A stretch of 64,000 nt of DNA from Amaurobius ferox (taxonomy: Eukaryota > Arthropoda > Arachnida > Araneae > Amaurobiidae). The stretch is from contig OX578134.1 of NCBI GenBank assembly GCA_951213105.1, positions 135,280,793-135,344,792 of the forward strand. The letters are read 5' to 3'. Below, piece by piece: positions 1 to 13,500 of the stretch (positions within the stretch are counted from its first letter, which is position 1; each line of letters starts with the position of its first letter). The notes under the pieces were generated by a model, which saw only the letters and a program-made list of their open reading frames with translations, did not search any database and was not told where the DNA came from. Position numbers and translations under genes: made by a program.

Positions 1-2719
1 GGACATTACAGTTAAATACAATATCAATAAGGGAATATATACAATCTTATATGATAAAAGAACTTCTTTCAATATAAGCATTAACCAAATTATAGACTGA
101 AATTCCAGCCTGAGTAAAAATATATTTCGGAATGTTATAATGAATCATTTGAAAAGAAATCAACGGATTAATACTTTCAAAGTCGATTGTATTATTAATA
201 ACAGAAAAATAATGCAAGAAGCAATCAAGAAAAATTATTCAGAAAAATTCTTAAAATACTATTACAATATTATCTTCAATGGCGTAGAAAACGCTGATTT
301 TAAAGATATTGAATGTATACATTTTGAAAACTAATTTTATCTTTAGAAATTAACGGTTAGAATGAATCCTCTGGAACTCGCCGACAACGCACCCTGGTGT
401 ACATGTACCTTGAGCTATATCTAGTAAGCACTCCACCTCTGTATTGTCATTACTGTTTTTTCATTCTCTTCCAATTGTCGCTTATTGGCATTTCCCATTG
501 CCCTCTGTGTATTATACTTGACGCAATTTCGGAGGATAGGCCGTTGCATAGTAATGGTTTCGGGAGTGTTGCCCAGGCGTAAAAACACGCTTAAACCGGA
601 AACGAGGGGTCACAATCCCTCTCGGCCTTTTATACTATCCAATTGGCTTATTTCCCTCTTTCATTTGAATTCATATATTTGCTTTCCGTGACTGAGCAGC
701 ATCGCGCCAAACCGTTAAGTGTTTAGATTTGATTTGATTTGATATATACATGTACTTTTGCAGTTCATTTTCATAATTATATATATATATATATATATAT
801 GTATAAAATAAAAAACTGAATTTATAAATATTAAAAAATTAGAAGCTATTTTGCATACTGGTATATTTAAATTTTTATTAACGTGAGAAACTAGTGAAAT
901 GATGATTATTCAAACATAGGAGGGAAAATCATAAAAATTCACTAAAATATATGTTGAAGATCGAGAACGGTTGTTTATGTCAAGTGTCTCTCCTAAATTT
1001 TAATAAAACACTATTATAAATCAAAAGGATCACACAAAGAATATGGCAAAAATTACGGCAGGGCCACCCATAGATGAGACAGGCACCACTCATGTGGGGC
1101 CTGGACCTATAATATGTTTGTTTGGAGGATAGAAAAGACATAAAAAATTTACAAAGGGAAATCAAATACGGTGGTGGTGGTAGGGGGGGGGGATTTGTAT
1201 GGGCGGACCTCATTACGATAAAGCAAATCTATTCGCCAATGAATTTTGTAACCAACACACCCGAATACATTCAAAACCAGTGCTTCTTTCAGGCACACCT
1301 CCGGGGAGCGAATCCATGGTAGAGAGCAAACAATGAAAAAGTTGTCATCTTGACGAAATGGGAATGACATTTAATCATAGTACCTCCCACGATGATTCAT
1401 GGCTTTCTCTCGATAAATCACGGCTGACAGCTGCCGTGGCATTTTTTGCATTGTGGAAAGAAAAACCACAGAAACTTTACATATGTAGGAAAATTCAAGG
1501 AATTTTTGAGGCACTACTAGATTTTTCGTGACTCGATTTCATAATTCATGACTTTTTCGGGACCCACTTTCCGTTTTCGATATATTTTCGGGACTTTAGT
1601 GACTTTCATGCCTGTAGACACCCAGAATATATATATATATATAAAACTTAAAATCTACGAAATAGCTATAAAAAATTTACGGAAAGCTTTGTTAGATACA
1701 GTACACAAGATTGGACAACGGTATTAACCAGTTTCAAAGACAAAAATGCGCATTCTTCGTCGGGATAAATAAGACCGAGCACCGGTTATCATCAAAGGCA
1801 CCGGTACCGGTACTAAAATTTAGCACCACAAACGCGTTCTTTCATTTGTCAGCATCGGCGCTCTGTCTTGTTTACCCTTACGAAGAAGGTTTTTTACTTT
1901 TGCCTTCATTCAACCTTTATGCGTCTAAGTTTTTATTTTGCATAATAATACTCATACCATCATCGTTATCATGTATTTTTGATTGAGTTTTCCTCTTTCA
2001 AGTCAAATATAAAAACATTCGTTAAAAACGAAACTCAGCAATTCCTCACGGAATAACTTAAATATAAATGAGTTTATCTTGATCATGTACTTCTGATAAG
2101 AGAAAACAGCAACTATATAAAAATCCTTCGTCACAATGATCTTCACTACTAAAAGAACAACCTCTAAAAAACACAAATGAAAACTGAGAGTTTTTCGGGT
2201 CAAGTTGGAAATTTTCGCTTTAAAATACCAAGTTTATATTGTGTCTGGCCAGACTCGAAAAAAAAAAATGAAATATTTAAATAAAGCAATTGATCTGTCT
2301 CATGTGCAGTGATTTTTTTAGCGACAATAAATCGAATGACGAGATTTATTGGGGTGAGTTAAAATGACACAGAATGCAATATTTGATATGGTTAAAGAAA
2401 AATATTTGAAATCATTTGTCAAACGTTGGGATGAATTTTGCGGAAGCTGGGATTATACAAATCACATGCACATACATCTTAGAAAAGCTTCAATTTCCTT
2501 GAATGGTGTGAAGCTGGCAGTTAGTAGCAAGAACTTTATTTTCAAATTATGGAACGTTGTTATTATAACTTTTCTAAAAGCATTTATTTTTTTTTTATTT
2601 TTTGTAAATGATAGCTTTTCTCTGTGGACCCCTCCCTCACATAACAGCTTTGCTACCGAGGGGTTTCGTAGTATGGCAGTTTCACCCCCCCCCCTTCATC
2701 TACTCATTGTATAGAGAAC
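1..2719. other. No gene recognised; simple repeats only
   Basis: AT-rich sequence on both strands without a convincing coding region. Open frames here are short, lack family motifs and have no exon-like borders. Small simple-sequence stretches include a (TA)n run near 779-800, a G-rich run near 1180-1192, a (TA)n run near 1629-1642 and a C run near 2686-2695. I cannot assign the rest to a repeat family. Confidence 0.6.
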
Positions 2720-3110
2720 GCATTGTTTCTCCGAAATTTTCGAATTCGAAATTTTGACAGATAAGAACTTTTAAAGAACTCCTGGACACATTTCAAAGAC
2801 TTTTGCAAATATCTCCATGTGTGTGTGGACATGATAACGCAAGAAAGAATATTCCATTACTCCCCATGAAGAAACAATGTTATTCCGGGAACAATTATGA
2901 TAGTACAAGTAGTATATTGTCAATGATGAACAATAGTAATTAAAATTACGGTATTACGCTGCGGATGCAAAGGGTGTTAAAATAACATATATTGGCTCAA
3001 ATCAGTCAAATTATTCCAATTTGTCGCATGACACACCTGTTGCCAGCTTTGACATTTTTTAAAGATTTTTTTTCAAAATGTTAAAATGATAATTTGAGAG
3101 GCAAAGTTAA
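2720..3110 (+). repeat. Old dispersed repeat, copy 1 (partner at 8755-9340)
   Basis: Shares an ordered series of blocks with 8755-9340: GTGTGGACATGATAAC, then CCCCATG(A/G)(A/T)GAAACAAT, then a GGGAACAA(T/C)TA block, then AATTACGGTAT followed by GCAAAG(G/A)G(T/C)(G/A)TTAAAAT, then a block ending in TTTTTTAAAG. The order is the same in both copies, so this is a diverged dispersed repeat rather than chance similarity. The front part also resembles the (GT)n-containing head of the palindrome-headed family described at 39057. Confidence 0.5.
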
Positions 3111-3245
3111 TAAAGAAAAAATACCTTTTTCAATCAGATACTGATTTTAATAGAAATAGACTTAAATAATATGAAATATGAATTTACGAGAAAGTCATGC
3201 GGAGGCTTTTGAAGCTTAATATAACTTCAAAAAATAAACAAATAC

Positions 3246-3395
3246 ATAAATAATAATAATAATAATAATATAATACTAATAATATAATAATAATATAATA
3301 ATTATAATATATAATAATAATATAATAATTATAATAAATAATAATAATTATAATAATATAATAATAATAATTATAAATAATAATAATAATATTAA
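3246..3395. repeat. (TAA)n-type microsatellite
   Basis: About 150 bp of imperfect TAA/ATA trinucleotide repeats with inserted TATAAT interruptions. Any long minus-strand open frame across it (Ile/Tyr-rich) is a product of the repeat, not a gene. Confidence 0.9.
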
Positions 3396-3399
3396 TAAT

Positions 3400-4860
3400 G
3401 ACACTTAATACAAGCAAAGCTATTTTCATATATTTTCTACATTTTATTAAGTATTTTATATTCTGACATTGAAGATGGAAATCCAGTGAAACTCCCAAAA
3501 TAGCGTACTTAGGTTTTTTTGTTTGTTTTTTGGCAGAGCATATACATTTTATTTTCTCCTACCAAATCATTACGACAGATAAATGAGATAAAATGGGGTA
3601 AAAGATTTTATGCTTGAAGTTTGAAAAAAAAGGAGAAATAAAAAGAATTGGACATGGGGAAGGGAAGGGTTACGATAACAATTTTCGAATAAAAATAAGA
3701 TGGGGTTACACAGCTTAAAATTTTTGAATAAAAGGTTAATTTACTGACATTAAAATTTTCTTTTAAAAACAGATTACATTTCATGAACTATTAAATAAAA
3801 ATTAAATTATTTACCTTAGCACCATAATTTCATATACCTGGATTGGTAGTATAATGAGTATATAGTAAATAAAATGATGTGATAAAATTGAAAGCTTACT
3901 GCAATATTGCTTTCTGTCTTACATAATAAAGGAAGATGTCTCTCTCTCTCTGTGTGTGTGTGTATGTGTGCAACCAATATTCACACAAATCGAGCACTTA
4001 GCGACCTAACATATTATCTGGGTTCTCATCTTGACAGTCTTGGCACCATCAGAAAGATTGAAAAACGTCCGTAGTAACGAGTGTTTATTTACGACCCGGG
4101 CAACGTCAGGAATTTCATTCTAGTAAAAAATATATAAATACACAATCCACACTGGGAAGTTTATCAAATCTCCAATTTTATCGATGGCGTAAAGGAATTC
4201 TGATCGAACAGCGCAAAAAGGGGAGGAATTATAAACAGAATTTGTATGGAATATAAAATATCTTTAGATTTTAGAGATGGATATATTCAGGTGAGAGGGT
4301 CTTATAAGAATTCTATAGTATATTATTTAATTCCCGGTTTCTGTTTTGTTTTCAATAAGAAAATATGAAAACAAAAATCGAAACGATCGAACGAAAACCA
4401 AATTGTACAGATATGCATAATCAAGGAAAAAGACAAATAAAATAAATTAAAATGATCTGGAAACTTCTTTAAATGTTAAGAAATAGGTCTAATATATGTT
4501 AAATTTTTCGAAATAATTTATATTCCCACATTTAAAATCACATCTGGAATCAAGTTCGATTCTCAGAATAATGCTGTAGCTTTTAGAGACGTTTCCCCGT
4601 TACAACATACTTTTGATTTCCAGTGGTGCTTTTATTCCTCAATTTTCGTTTTTCCCTATATTATATTTGATTTCAAAATTCTATTTTCGTATAAACATCC
4701 ATTACTAGCTTCAAAGTTTGAAGGCGAACACCGAAACTTAGAAACCAAAACCAAAACCAAAACGTACTTGCAGACGTAACTAAGGACAACAAATCAACTC
4801 AGATTCCTAAAATCGATTAAAAGAGCCAAGGAAATCAATAAAGGATAAAGATAGGTCCCG
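3400..4860. other. No gene recognised
   Basis: AT-rich spacer. It contains a short (CT)n(GT)n run near 3940-3970 and nothing with coding character. It may be distal upstream sequence of the MFSD4-like gene. Confidence 0.5.
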
Positions 4861-4879
4861 ATGTTTTATTTACGATTTA

Positions 4880-5340
4880 TTTTAGAGTCCGACGTTCAAG
4901 AAAACGCTCCGAATACAGGTGCGATTCTCAGGAAAAAATTTCTTTTCTCGCGTTGTGTTTGTGTGTGCGCGCGTTGCGGTGGGAGGAAAACAGTCACGTG
5001 ACGCCGCCCTCTTTTATCGAACGGCTACTCCTGACGCATCGGAAATTTGCTACAAAACGGATTTGATTCTGCAGTGTAGAACCAACAAATACTGCTACTC
5101 TCCCTCCATCTCTCTCTCTATCTCTCTCTCTCTCTTACACTCTGCTCGCATCTATCCGTTTCTCTGTCTTTAATTTTCTATCCTCTTTCTTTCGCTGCAT
5201 ACATGGCGAGTACCCCCACAAGTACGGTGCTGGGACATTTACCCAATCTTGGCGAAGTATTGAACTGTAGAAGATAGAAATGACACTACAGTGTGACGAT
5301 GAGGTTAGTGCAACCGTATACGTGCAGGATAAATTCGTCG
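4880..5340 (+). promoter_or_regulatory. Candidate promoter / 5' UTR region
   Basis: This block is visibly richer in G+C and CpG than its surroundings (CGCGTT, GCGCGCGTTGCGG, CACGTGACGCCG between about 4950 and 5010). A (CT)n tract follows at 5108-5135. Such islands often mark promoters in AT-rich animal genomes. It lies about 1 kb upstream of the plus-strand MFSD4-like exon, so a non-coding first exon here would fit. Possible splice donors are ACAG|GTGCGA near 4918 and ATGAG|GTTAGT near 5304. No TATA box or initiator can be assigned with confidence. The link to the gene is inference from position only. Confidence 0.3.
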
Positions 5341-6228
5341 ACTATATTAGGACTCCATCAAAATAATAATCATCATTTTGACTGTTGTAGGTAGAGTGAA
5401 CTTTCTCATGAGGGAACAAAAAATGCTAAAGCGGTTTCTCAAATACAGGTGAAAGAATTGCATTTCCATATGCCGGAGATATTCTTCATCAATCAATAGT
5501 AAATAAGAACATCAACTTCAATTGCTTTTCGCGCCACCGAGCTTAACCTGCCTCTGAAAATTGTTTGTGGACTGCGAATATGTTCTCTCGTTTTACGTAT
5601 GTATTATTTAATGATTTCATTTAACGGATTTAGTCTTGATAAATATTGTAGCATTTGGCAGCTATTAACTTCAATGCGCAACTAATGCCAGATCACAAGT
5701 TCCAGTTTGTAAATTTAGGTGATCCTATGTAATATTATCGCATAGAGTAAATATCAACACCAATATCCGTAAAAAAAATATTCAATTTCATTTTTTGAAA
5801 TGTATAACATCATATTTAACTTTTGCGAGTATATTTATTATTTTTTTTTTTTTGTATAAGTAGAACATTTGATCTTTTATAAAATAAGTGGAAACGAACT
5901 ATCATTCATATTGACTACGAGTTCATAGAAGAGCTTCCTTTACATATTGCATTCATAACAGTATTGTTTCACTTTTTACCATTATTTATGAGAATAACTT
6001 ATTTTGAAAACTTGCTGTTTTGTTCTACGGACCATTTATAAACCAGTTCAGATTTCAAGAACAATTCCATTATACATGTAGTACCAAGTTACGTCATATC
6101 AAATGAGTATGAGCACTTAACTATAGTAAATTTTCTGAACAAGTAAAAAGAAATAAGAATTATAAGACCCATTATGCAAAGATGCATATATAGTTCAAAA
6201 CTGACGATATTCTGACGTTTTCTGATCA
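5341..6228. other. Upstream or first-intron sequence of the MFSD4-like gene
   Basis: No coding region seen. Just before the coding exon, a loosely pyrimidine-rich stretch ends in CAATGACCAG at 6227-6236. This could be a 3' splice acceptor if the first ATG (6229) is not used and translation begins at the second ATG (6238). Confidence 0.35.
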
Positions 6229-6575
6229 ATGACCAGCATGCAGAAATCTCCAAGCGAAAACTCCAACAGCCTTGCCAAAGATACTTCAAATCTTGATCTC
6301 AGCAATACACTTGGCAGCAGCACATTTGGTTTAACTATAACAACACAGAGTAAAGGACGACGCTATTGGGAACTGTTCTGGGAGCACAAGCACACAACTA
6401 TAACGTTATGTTTCGTGTTCGGGTCTTTTGGGACATGTGTTGCCTTCCTTGGACCGACCTTGCTGGACTTGGGATGCAAAACGAGCACAGTCTTTCACAC
6501 CATGTCTTGGGTGTTCTTCAGTCAGACTCTGTTCATTCTCCTAGGATCTGCATGTGCCGGATTCATGCTAAAAAG
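6229..6575 (+). CDS. MFSD4-like major facilitator transporter, N-terminal coding exon
   Basis: Only the start of the gene is here: 115 codons plus two bases, ending at AAAAG|GTATGT (donor GT at 6576-6577, phase 2, splitting an Arg codon). Residues 1-45 are a Ser/Thr/Asn-rich cytoplasmic leader. TM1 lies at about 57-75 and TM2 at about 92-112. The segment FGTCVAFLGPTLLDLGC (67-83), followed by WVFFSQ (94-99) and LLGSA (104-108), is the hallmark start of the MFSD4 family. Family members are 12-TM major-facilitator proteins related to the sodium/glucose transporter NaGLT1; the substrate of MFSD4A itself is not firmly known. An in-frame TGA at 6223-6225 rules out upstream coding in this frame, so translation starts at ATG 6229, or at 6238 if an acceptor at 6236 is used. 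Reading past the donor gives 50 unconserved residues to a stop at 6726, so this is intron. I found no further exons; the next one presumably lies beyond a long intron or outside the window. Confidence 0.82.
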
Positions 6576-6782
6576 GTATGTGTTATTTAAATTACATACA
6601 AGAAAAAACGACAATCATACCTCATTAAAGACGCCTTTCGAACCTCCATTCTCTCCTTTTGTTTATAGATTGGATTTCAAATGCATCCCAATATATAGTT
6701 TCTCTCTTAAGCCCATTGCCACTTAAATTATGGATGCATTTTTTAATTTCCACTGAAATTTTCCTCATTAAATCGTCTCCCT

Positions 6783-7083
6783 CGTCTTTTCCGAGAGGTA
6801 TTTCCTTCCACCTAGACTAGACCTATCCGAACGTGTATGGTATTTGTTTAGACGACAGGGAAAATGCTATCCAATTTAAATCGGAACCCAGTGGGGGTGA
6901 CAACAATAGAGACGCATCCATCGTTCCCCATAGCTAACACCTCTCGGATGGACTTTCGAACATACAAATTTATCGTGCCCACACTCCGCGTAGACACGGG
7001 GATGGTTTTGAGTGGCGTCGCGTCGAGGATCGAACACGGGACTACCGCATGCAAACCTCTCGTCTTAACTACTTGGCTATCCC
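6783..7083 (-). repeat. tRNA-derived SINE, minus strand, near full length
   Basis: Read on the minus strand, it starts with a tRNA-like head carrying box A TAGCCAAGTAG (7069-7079) and box B GTTCGATCC (7027-7035). The family body follows (ACGCGGAGTGTGGGCACG, CCGAGAGG, CCCACTGGGTTCCG), then a 3' tail with TTCGGATAGGTC and a purine-rich end near 6785. The same body is seen on the plus strand at 60790-61520 and 62191-62451. It lies in the first intron after the MFSD4-like exon, in antisense orientation. Not a functional tRNA: the head is embedded in a longer repeat. Confidence 0.75.
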
Positions 7084-7084
7084 T

Positions 7085-7300
7085 GCTCTTTTTTCCGAGC
7101 CTTATTTCTTTCTACCCAAACCTTCCGACCTACACGATATTGTAAGGTATTTGTTTCAATTGCCAGAAAGGTGGCAACCAATTTAGACCGGAACCTAATG
7201 GGGGTGGTAACCACAGAAACCGTAACATCCTTCTTCCCTTAACCTACTACCTATCTACATTAGTTTTCAGACTTATCGTGCCTATATACTCAGCGTAACC
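7085..7300 (-). repeat. tRNA-derived SINE, minus strand, head missing
   Basis: Same family and orientation as the copy immediately before it. Visible parts are the tail (GTGTAGGTCGGAAGG on the minus strand), the CCCATTAGGTTCCGGTCTAAATTGG block and part of the body. The tRNA-like head is lost near 7300. The two copies abut, as in the tandem array at 60.8 kb. Confidence 0.6.
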
Positions 7301-8750
7301 AAGGATTTTTCCGAACTTTCCTCAATTGAAAATCCAGAAAATTCCTCTACTGAATGTCTTCCAACATATCTACAGTATCGGTCTGGCATAAGTCTGGTCC
7401 ATATCATCTTGGGGAACCCTTTATCGTATTGATCAATAGCGTAGAGCATTGGTTATATATATATATATATAATCAAACTCTTTTAATTTTATAACTATTT
7501 GCTGTTTATTATTTTCATTTCAGTGCAAGTTGTTAAAAATAATCAAAAGTTTTCGCTCAGTATTCAAATAAAAGAACCATCATCGGAAGATAGATGCAGC
7601 GGATTTAGTATTTAGCATAAAGTGATGCTATAATGTTGGACCCTATCAGGGACGGCTAACGACCGTACTGCGAAACCCCACGATGCAAGAGATGGGACAG
7701 AGCTGTAAAGGGACACGAGAGAAAAAATATACTCGAAAGAGAAAATGATTTTTCTCAATGAATTTTAAAATGTAATTATATGCATGTATTATGTGAGATT
7801 TTAAGAGAATAGAAGAAATTAGGGTTAGACACGAGGTTGACCCCCTTCTCATTCAAACATATTTCGAAAAAGCCCCTTTAGATATCTTGGCTCTGGTGTA
7901 GGGTGGGAGGTCTTTGTAAAAAAAAATATATTGTCCGTTGTTTGTGTAAATTGCGCACATGTGTGATGTCCAGAATATATTTCAGAACTCTTAAATTGGG
8001 GTCATGCGTCTATTTAGTGCTCTAAATGAAATTGGTATGAAATGTAATTGTTCAAAAAAGGCTTTAGTGAGTTTTGAAGAATATTTTTAAGTTATATTAG
8101 AAAAAATATCAGTCGGGAAAAAATATTTCCCTGGCTGCCTCAACTGGTCTCAGTTTAGAAAATTAGTCAATAAATAAAAGTATGATTGCATTAAATTAAA
8201 AAAAAATATTTATCGATGATAAAAATTATTTTTGCAACTGCATATGATTGAAAAATCTTTGTATGTATATAGTAGTATGATTCAAAATTATTTGAAATCG
8301 TTGTTGGTATACCCTTGTTTGCATACTCTGAACCCTCTCTGGTTATATCACTGTAATATGTTTTGATTGAAATTATTCAGTTGATAATGCGTACGAAGTC
8401 TTATTATGACTTTATATTTCATATATATTTTGTCGATGATAAAGCGATTTTTTAATTTTTCCTTTCATCCTTAAAAACAATGACCAGTAGAAAATATTTG
8501 TTGTTTTTACTTTCTTGTACTATATTATTAAGATAAAATATTGTTTTGTCTATTGTCAATTCCGCGAAAGATTATTTAAGAATCTGAAAGATTCTTTAGT
8601 TCATGATTGATTGTTTTCAGAATGACATTTTGTGACTGTAGTTCAATTTACCATGTTTTGAAATCCCTCTTTCCTCATATTGCTGGAAAATGCTTGAATA
8701 TGTAATAGCAATTGTATAATGTATTAGTTAAAAATTATATTGAAAAACTT
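7301..8750. other. No gene recognised
   Basis: AT-rich, with a (TA)n tract at about 7453-7470. No exon with MFSD4-like transmembrane motifs was found. Probably intronic if the gene continues downstream. Confidence 0.5.
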
Positions 8751-8754
8751 GCCC

Positions 8755-9340
8755 CCTCTAAGGTTCCATTCGCCTCCCTCCCCGACACTGAAAGAAACAT
8801 TGTTCGAACACTATTAATTTGCGTGTTTATGTTGATGTGTGGACATGATAACTCAGGAATGAATGATGATATCTCTATAGAAATGTGAAACATTAGAGAT
8901 AAATAGAACTTTTTTACAATTTGCGTGGTTACAAGCAACTATTTATTCGGAACTTGTCATAGCATTATTTCCCCATGGTGAAACAATTCTTATCCCAGGA
9001 ATAATGGCAGCAGTAATCTATGTAGTAATTTTGAATAAAAAAAATAGATAGAATACTTCGTAATTTCAATGATTGGAACTCAAATTATTAAAAATTTAAG
9101 ATTTTCATATCATTTTTTTTCTATGGAGAAACAGGATAATTTGGGAACAACTACGATATAGTCAGTGTAGAAAATGATAGTTTGAATTACGGTATAGAAG
9201 CAAAGAGCATTAAAATATTAAGACGGATCAGCCAAATTATTTCATATCATTGGCTTGATAGACTTGTTGTCAACTTAAAAAACTAATTTTTTAAAGGATT
9301 TTTTTTCCAAATAATTTAAAAGAAATATTTGAAAAAGAAA
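8755..9340 (+). repeat. Old dispersed repeat, copy 2 (partner at 2720-3110)
   Basis: Carries the same ordered blocks as 2720-3110 (GTGTGGACATGATAAC, CCCCATGGTGAAACAAT, AATTACGGTAT then GCAAAGAGCATTAAAATAT, TTTTTTAAAGGATTTTTTTT). The block with the GAAACA(A/G) motif occurs twice here (near 8972 and 9126), so this copy carries an internal duplication that copy 1 lacks. Confidence 0.5.
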
Positions 9341-9352
9341 GCTAATAATATT

Positions 9353-10599
9353 ACTTCCCCTACATATAGTATAATGCATTGGGAAAGTATTGCTTGCATG
9401 TTTTAAGTATCCGTGAATTCGAGCCAAACGGTCTTAGTTGATGCCTGTGTGCACGTGTGTGTATGTATGTGTCCGTGAGTCTGTAGACGCGACATTTCAC
9501 GAACGAATGACGCATTTCAAAAACAATTTGGTACAGTTATAACAATCATGGAAAGAATCCTACTAATTTTGAATGCGATCGAATGTTCGGCAGACCTCCA
9601 AATTTTCAAATGAATTTCATTTAAAAAATTGGGACACGAACTTGCCTCAAGATATTACACGTTTTTCAAGTAAATTTATAAAAATATTACACAAATTATA
9701 ATATTACATATATTGTCAAATATGTTCATTCACGAGAAGAAAACAAAATAAGTCTCTTCGCTTTCACCAATAAAATCCTCAATAGCGACTCATTCCAATT
9801 TACTTATTGTTAATTCAATACCAATAGCGTCGTGGTATGTTCTTATTTATTTATACACACACTTAACGACTTTATTATGTACAATAATTAGATAGTCATA
9901 CAGTTTACCTTATCAAGATTCACCTTTGCAAATTAAATTGCGAGAAATTAAATATATTATTGACATATGAAAACATGTAGACTGAAATATAAAAATCATA
10001 ATTATAATTTTTATTTCTGGTATATATGGTCGGAATTCAAACCATTAATTTTATGTAATAACATATTTTCCAAGGAATAAAATCTATTGATGGACTATAT
10101 TGCTCAACGGATGGTAGCAATATTATTACTGGTCGAGTTAAATTTGAACGAAATAATAGTGGTCTTATACCATTTTTCGAAGAAACGTAGTTAAACACAT
10201 ATATTCTTTTATTTTCTTAAAAGCAAAAATCTTTATTAAGTATATATTCTATAGAATTTTGAAGTTTATCTGCGTGTTTCTTTTATTTATAACATATCTT
10301 TTGTTAGATTTCCTTATATTTTTTTATTGGTATGTATGCAAACCCTTCAATATCTTATTTCAAGGAAAAGTAGAGTTGGAATGACCACTATTGTTTTAAG
10401 GGCCTCATATGTTAATTTGGAAATATTTTTACTTGTTTTCACCAAGAAAATCGCAAAATTCTGATGTGAAATTCAACTCCAAAAATATTGTGAAGTGAAT
10501 CTTGTAAATATTTATTATTTCGTTGTATAATTGTTTCTTTGTGAAGGAAGTAAAATCATTCTATTATATAGAGAAAATCATACGCTGCCCACATCAGAT
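9353..10599 (+). repeat. Palindrome-headed dispersed repeat, copy at 9.4 kb
   Basis: Starts with a degenerate palindromic head (ACTTCCCCTACATATAG ... CATTGGGAAAGT). A GTGTGTGTATGTATGTGTCC microsatellite, TCTGTAGACGCGAC and AATTTGGTACAG follow, and the copy ends with GCTGCCCACATCAGAT. Head, microsatellite and end occur in the same order at 39057-39993 and 53203-54133. No open frame of use. Confidence 0.55.
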
Positions 10600-11780
10600 G
10601 TTTTCCCTTTAATGTGAATAATATCTATAGTATATGCTGCTTGGGGGTATCTGTGGCGAAATCCGAGCGTTACGAAAAATGTAAACATTTTGGACGCTTA
10701 TATATCCTAGCCCAAGAAATAAAATCCAAACAAATTTCACTTGTTTCGACGGAAATATAATACAAATTATATATAAAAATAATTTCAATATTTTAATATT
10801 TTGAAAAAAAAATTAAAAAAAACTGAAGTATATATCCGAGCGAGTATTTTCTTTCATTTTGCTTATTTTCACACGAAATATCTTCCAGACTGTAAAAGGT
10901 AAATATAAATAATAAGCCACAAAAATATGTATTGGGAAATCCAGATTCTAGATCTATAATTTGTATTTAAAAAAGTCTTATAGTTTTCGAGTAATCGTCT
11001 TTTCAGTTTGAAGAAGATTGACATTTTTCCATTTATCAAGTTTGTAATATTTATGTCTCAAAAACTAAAAGCGCTACATATGAGCAATAAGCAAGAATTT
11101 GTAACTCTTTGAAAGCCCTGTAAGTGCATATAATGGGATTTTTGATCGAACAGTTAGTTTTTGATGTATAATGGTTATATTTTCGATATTTCAGTATTTT
11201 ACCTGTGTTTTTCAATAAATAGGAAAGGTGCGATGTTTAGAATGTCACGAATATGGCAGATCGACGTATTTACTTCCTTGTGAAATATTGGTGCACAAGC
11301 AATATATATTTTGTTTTGTTAAAAAAATTTTGGAGGTAAAATGGATTTGAGAATTCTAAAGATGTTAAATGATTTATGAGGTTCGTACAGACTGGAAATA
11401 TACGTATTCAAGTACGTATTTATGTGCCGAAAATTTCACCAGACATATTGTATAAGTTTAATTTATATACTGCCAAGCATGTTAGTACAATGGTTTGATA
11501 TTTTGACGTATATGGGCGGAGTATCCAGATGAAATTGGGGCGAAAACTAAAAGTACCTAGTTAGCTATAAACAATTAGCAAATAATATATAGCGTTTTGA
11601 ATGCCTGTAAACGAAATAAATGCGTCGGAAAATATCGAATAAACTTATTGAAGTTTTATTTTACAAAATGTTTATAAAATTTTATTTCGTGTTATTAAAT
11701 GTTAATTTGCGTTTTATTAAAATTGAAAAAAAATATGTATTAAAATTTGTGAACATTTTGTGTTAAAATTTGTGTTTTAT
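10600..11780. other. No gene recognised
   Basis: AT-rich sequence with many A and T runs. No convincing coding region, RNA gene or repeat boundary. Confidence 0.5.
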
Positions 11781-12778
11781 TAACACTTTACAACATAGTT
11801 GAAAAGTGTTTATGACTTTGGTCATTCTGTCGGTCTGTCTGCCTGTATGTCTGTTCGCACTATAACTGCCGTAAAAATGACTTTAACAAAATAAAATTTT
11901 AGTATGGTGTTGAGACGGTATGTGGGACATATGAGAATGTAAATGAATAGTATCACCCAATTAGTTTTAGATTGACCCGGGTTGAAAAAATGAAATACAT
12001 TGGACCCTATGGGACCTAATTTTCCAAACATTTTTTAAGCGAGGTTAAAATTCACAAATTGCTTCGAAAATTTTAAGAAATGTTCAAATTATGCAATAAA
12101 ATATACAAAGAAAAAAAATTCAGCAAAATATGTTAGGTAGTTTTTTAAATAAAAATTAAAATAATAATTACACCTATGTAATACGAAGATATCACGTGAC
12201 CCACTTCAAAATAAAATATGGCATTCATCTTTTTTTCCCAGAGTAAAAATCGTGATTTTTAAAGTTCTTTTAAATTTATATTTAGTGTTGCATCCGTCCT
12301 AAAGCCGTTTTATTTTTTCGTATTTATTGTGTGTCTATATTCTGCGTCAACGTAATTACAATATTTTTGAGTTTAAATGATTATCAACTTTGATTATTTC
12401 TACAAGGAAGCCTAATTTTAATGGATGCAGAATGTAAACAAGTGATTGTAAGATGAGTTGTATAAGAATTGCTGAACTTTTTTCACGCAAAATTATTTAA
12501 TTCTGGAGTCTGGGATAGAAGTGTATGAATGAAATACTCATTGCTTTTACATAAAGAGCCAGACGATTTATATTTCGATGACGTCATTTGAATATTGATT
12601 TTTTTTTTCAATAAAGTTTTACGGTTTCAAGTAAGATAAATTATTGTAGTTTTGTGATAATTACAAAAAATATCTTACCGCTAAATGTATCGCATTTTAG
12701 AGAAGCGATACATACAGAGGATTGCATTTCAGTTGGAAAATGTTTCATATGCTTTATGCATGCTTGATCTTTCTTGTT
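11781..12778 (-). mobile_element. Hairpin-ended repeat family, copy 1
   Basis: One end (11781) is a palindromic hairpin, TAACACTTTACAACATAG then TTGAAAAGTGTT. It is followed by ATGACTTTGGTCATTCTGTC with a CTGT-rich microsatellite. The other end (12778) is CATGCTTGATCTTTCTTGTT. Internal landmarks shared with the other copies are GGGACCTAATTTT, TCACGTGAC, ATCCGTCCTAAA, ACAAGGAAGCCTAATTTTAA and GATGACGTCATTTGAAT. Read on the minus strand, microsatellite then terminal hairpin resembles the 3' end of Helentron-type non-autonomous elements; that assignment is inference. No protein is encoded. Confidence 0.6.

Positions 12779-13500
<722 letters not shown>

Noticed and set aside
2364..2714. 116-codon plus-strand frame
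   Set aside because: No recognisable domain; part of it translates T and C runs, and there are no exon borders or homologous copy in the window.
3184..3498. 104-codon minus-strand open frame
   Set aside because: Mostly translation of a TAA-type microsatellite; no protein-like composition outside it.
6576..6726. Extension of the MFSD4-like reading frame past 6575
   Set aside because: Conservation ends at a clear GTATGT donor; the extra residues do not continue the transmembrane pattern of the family.
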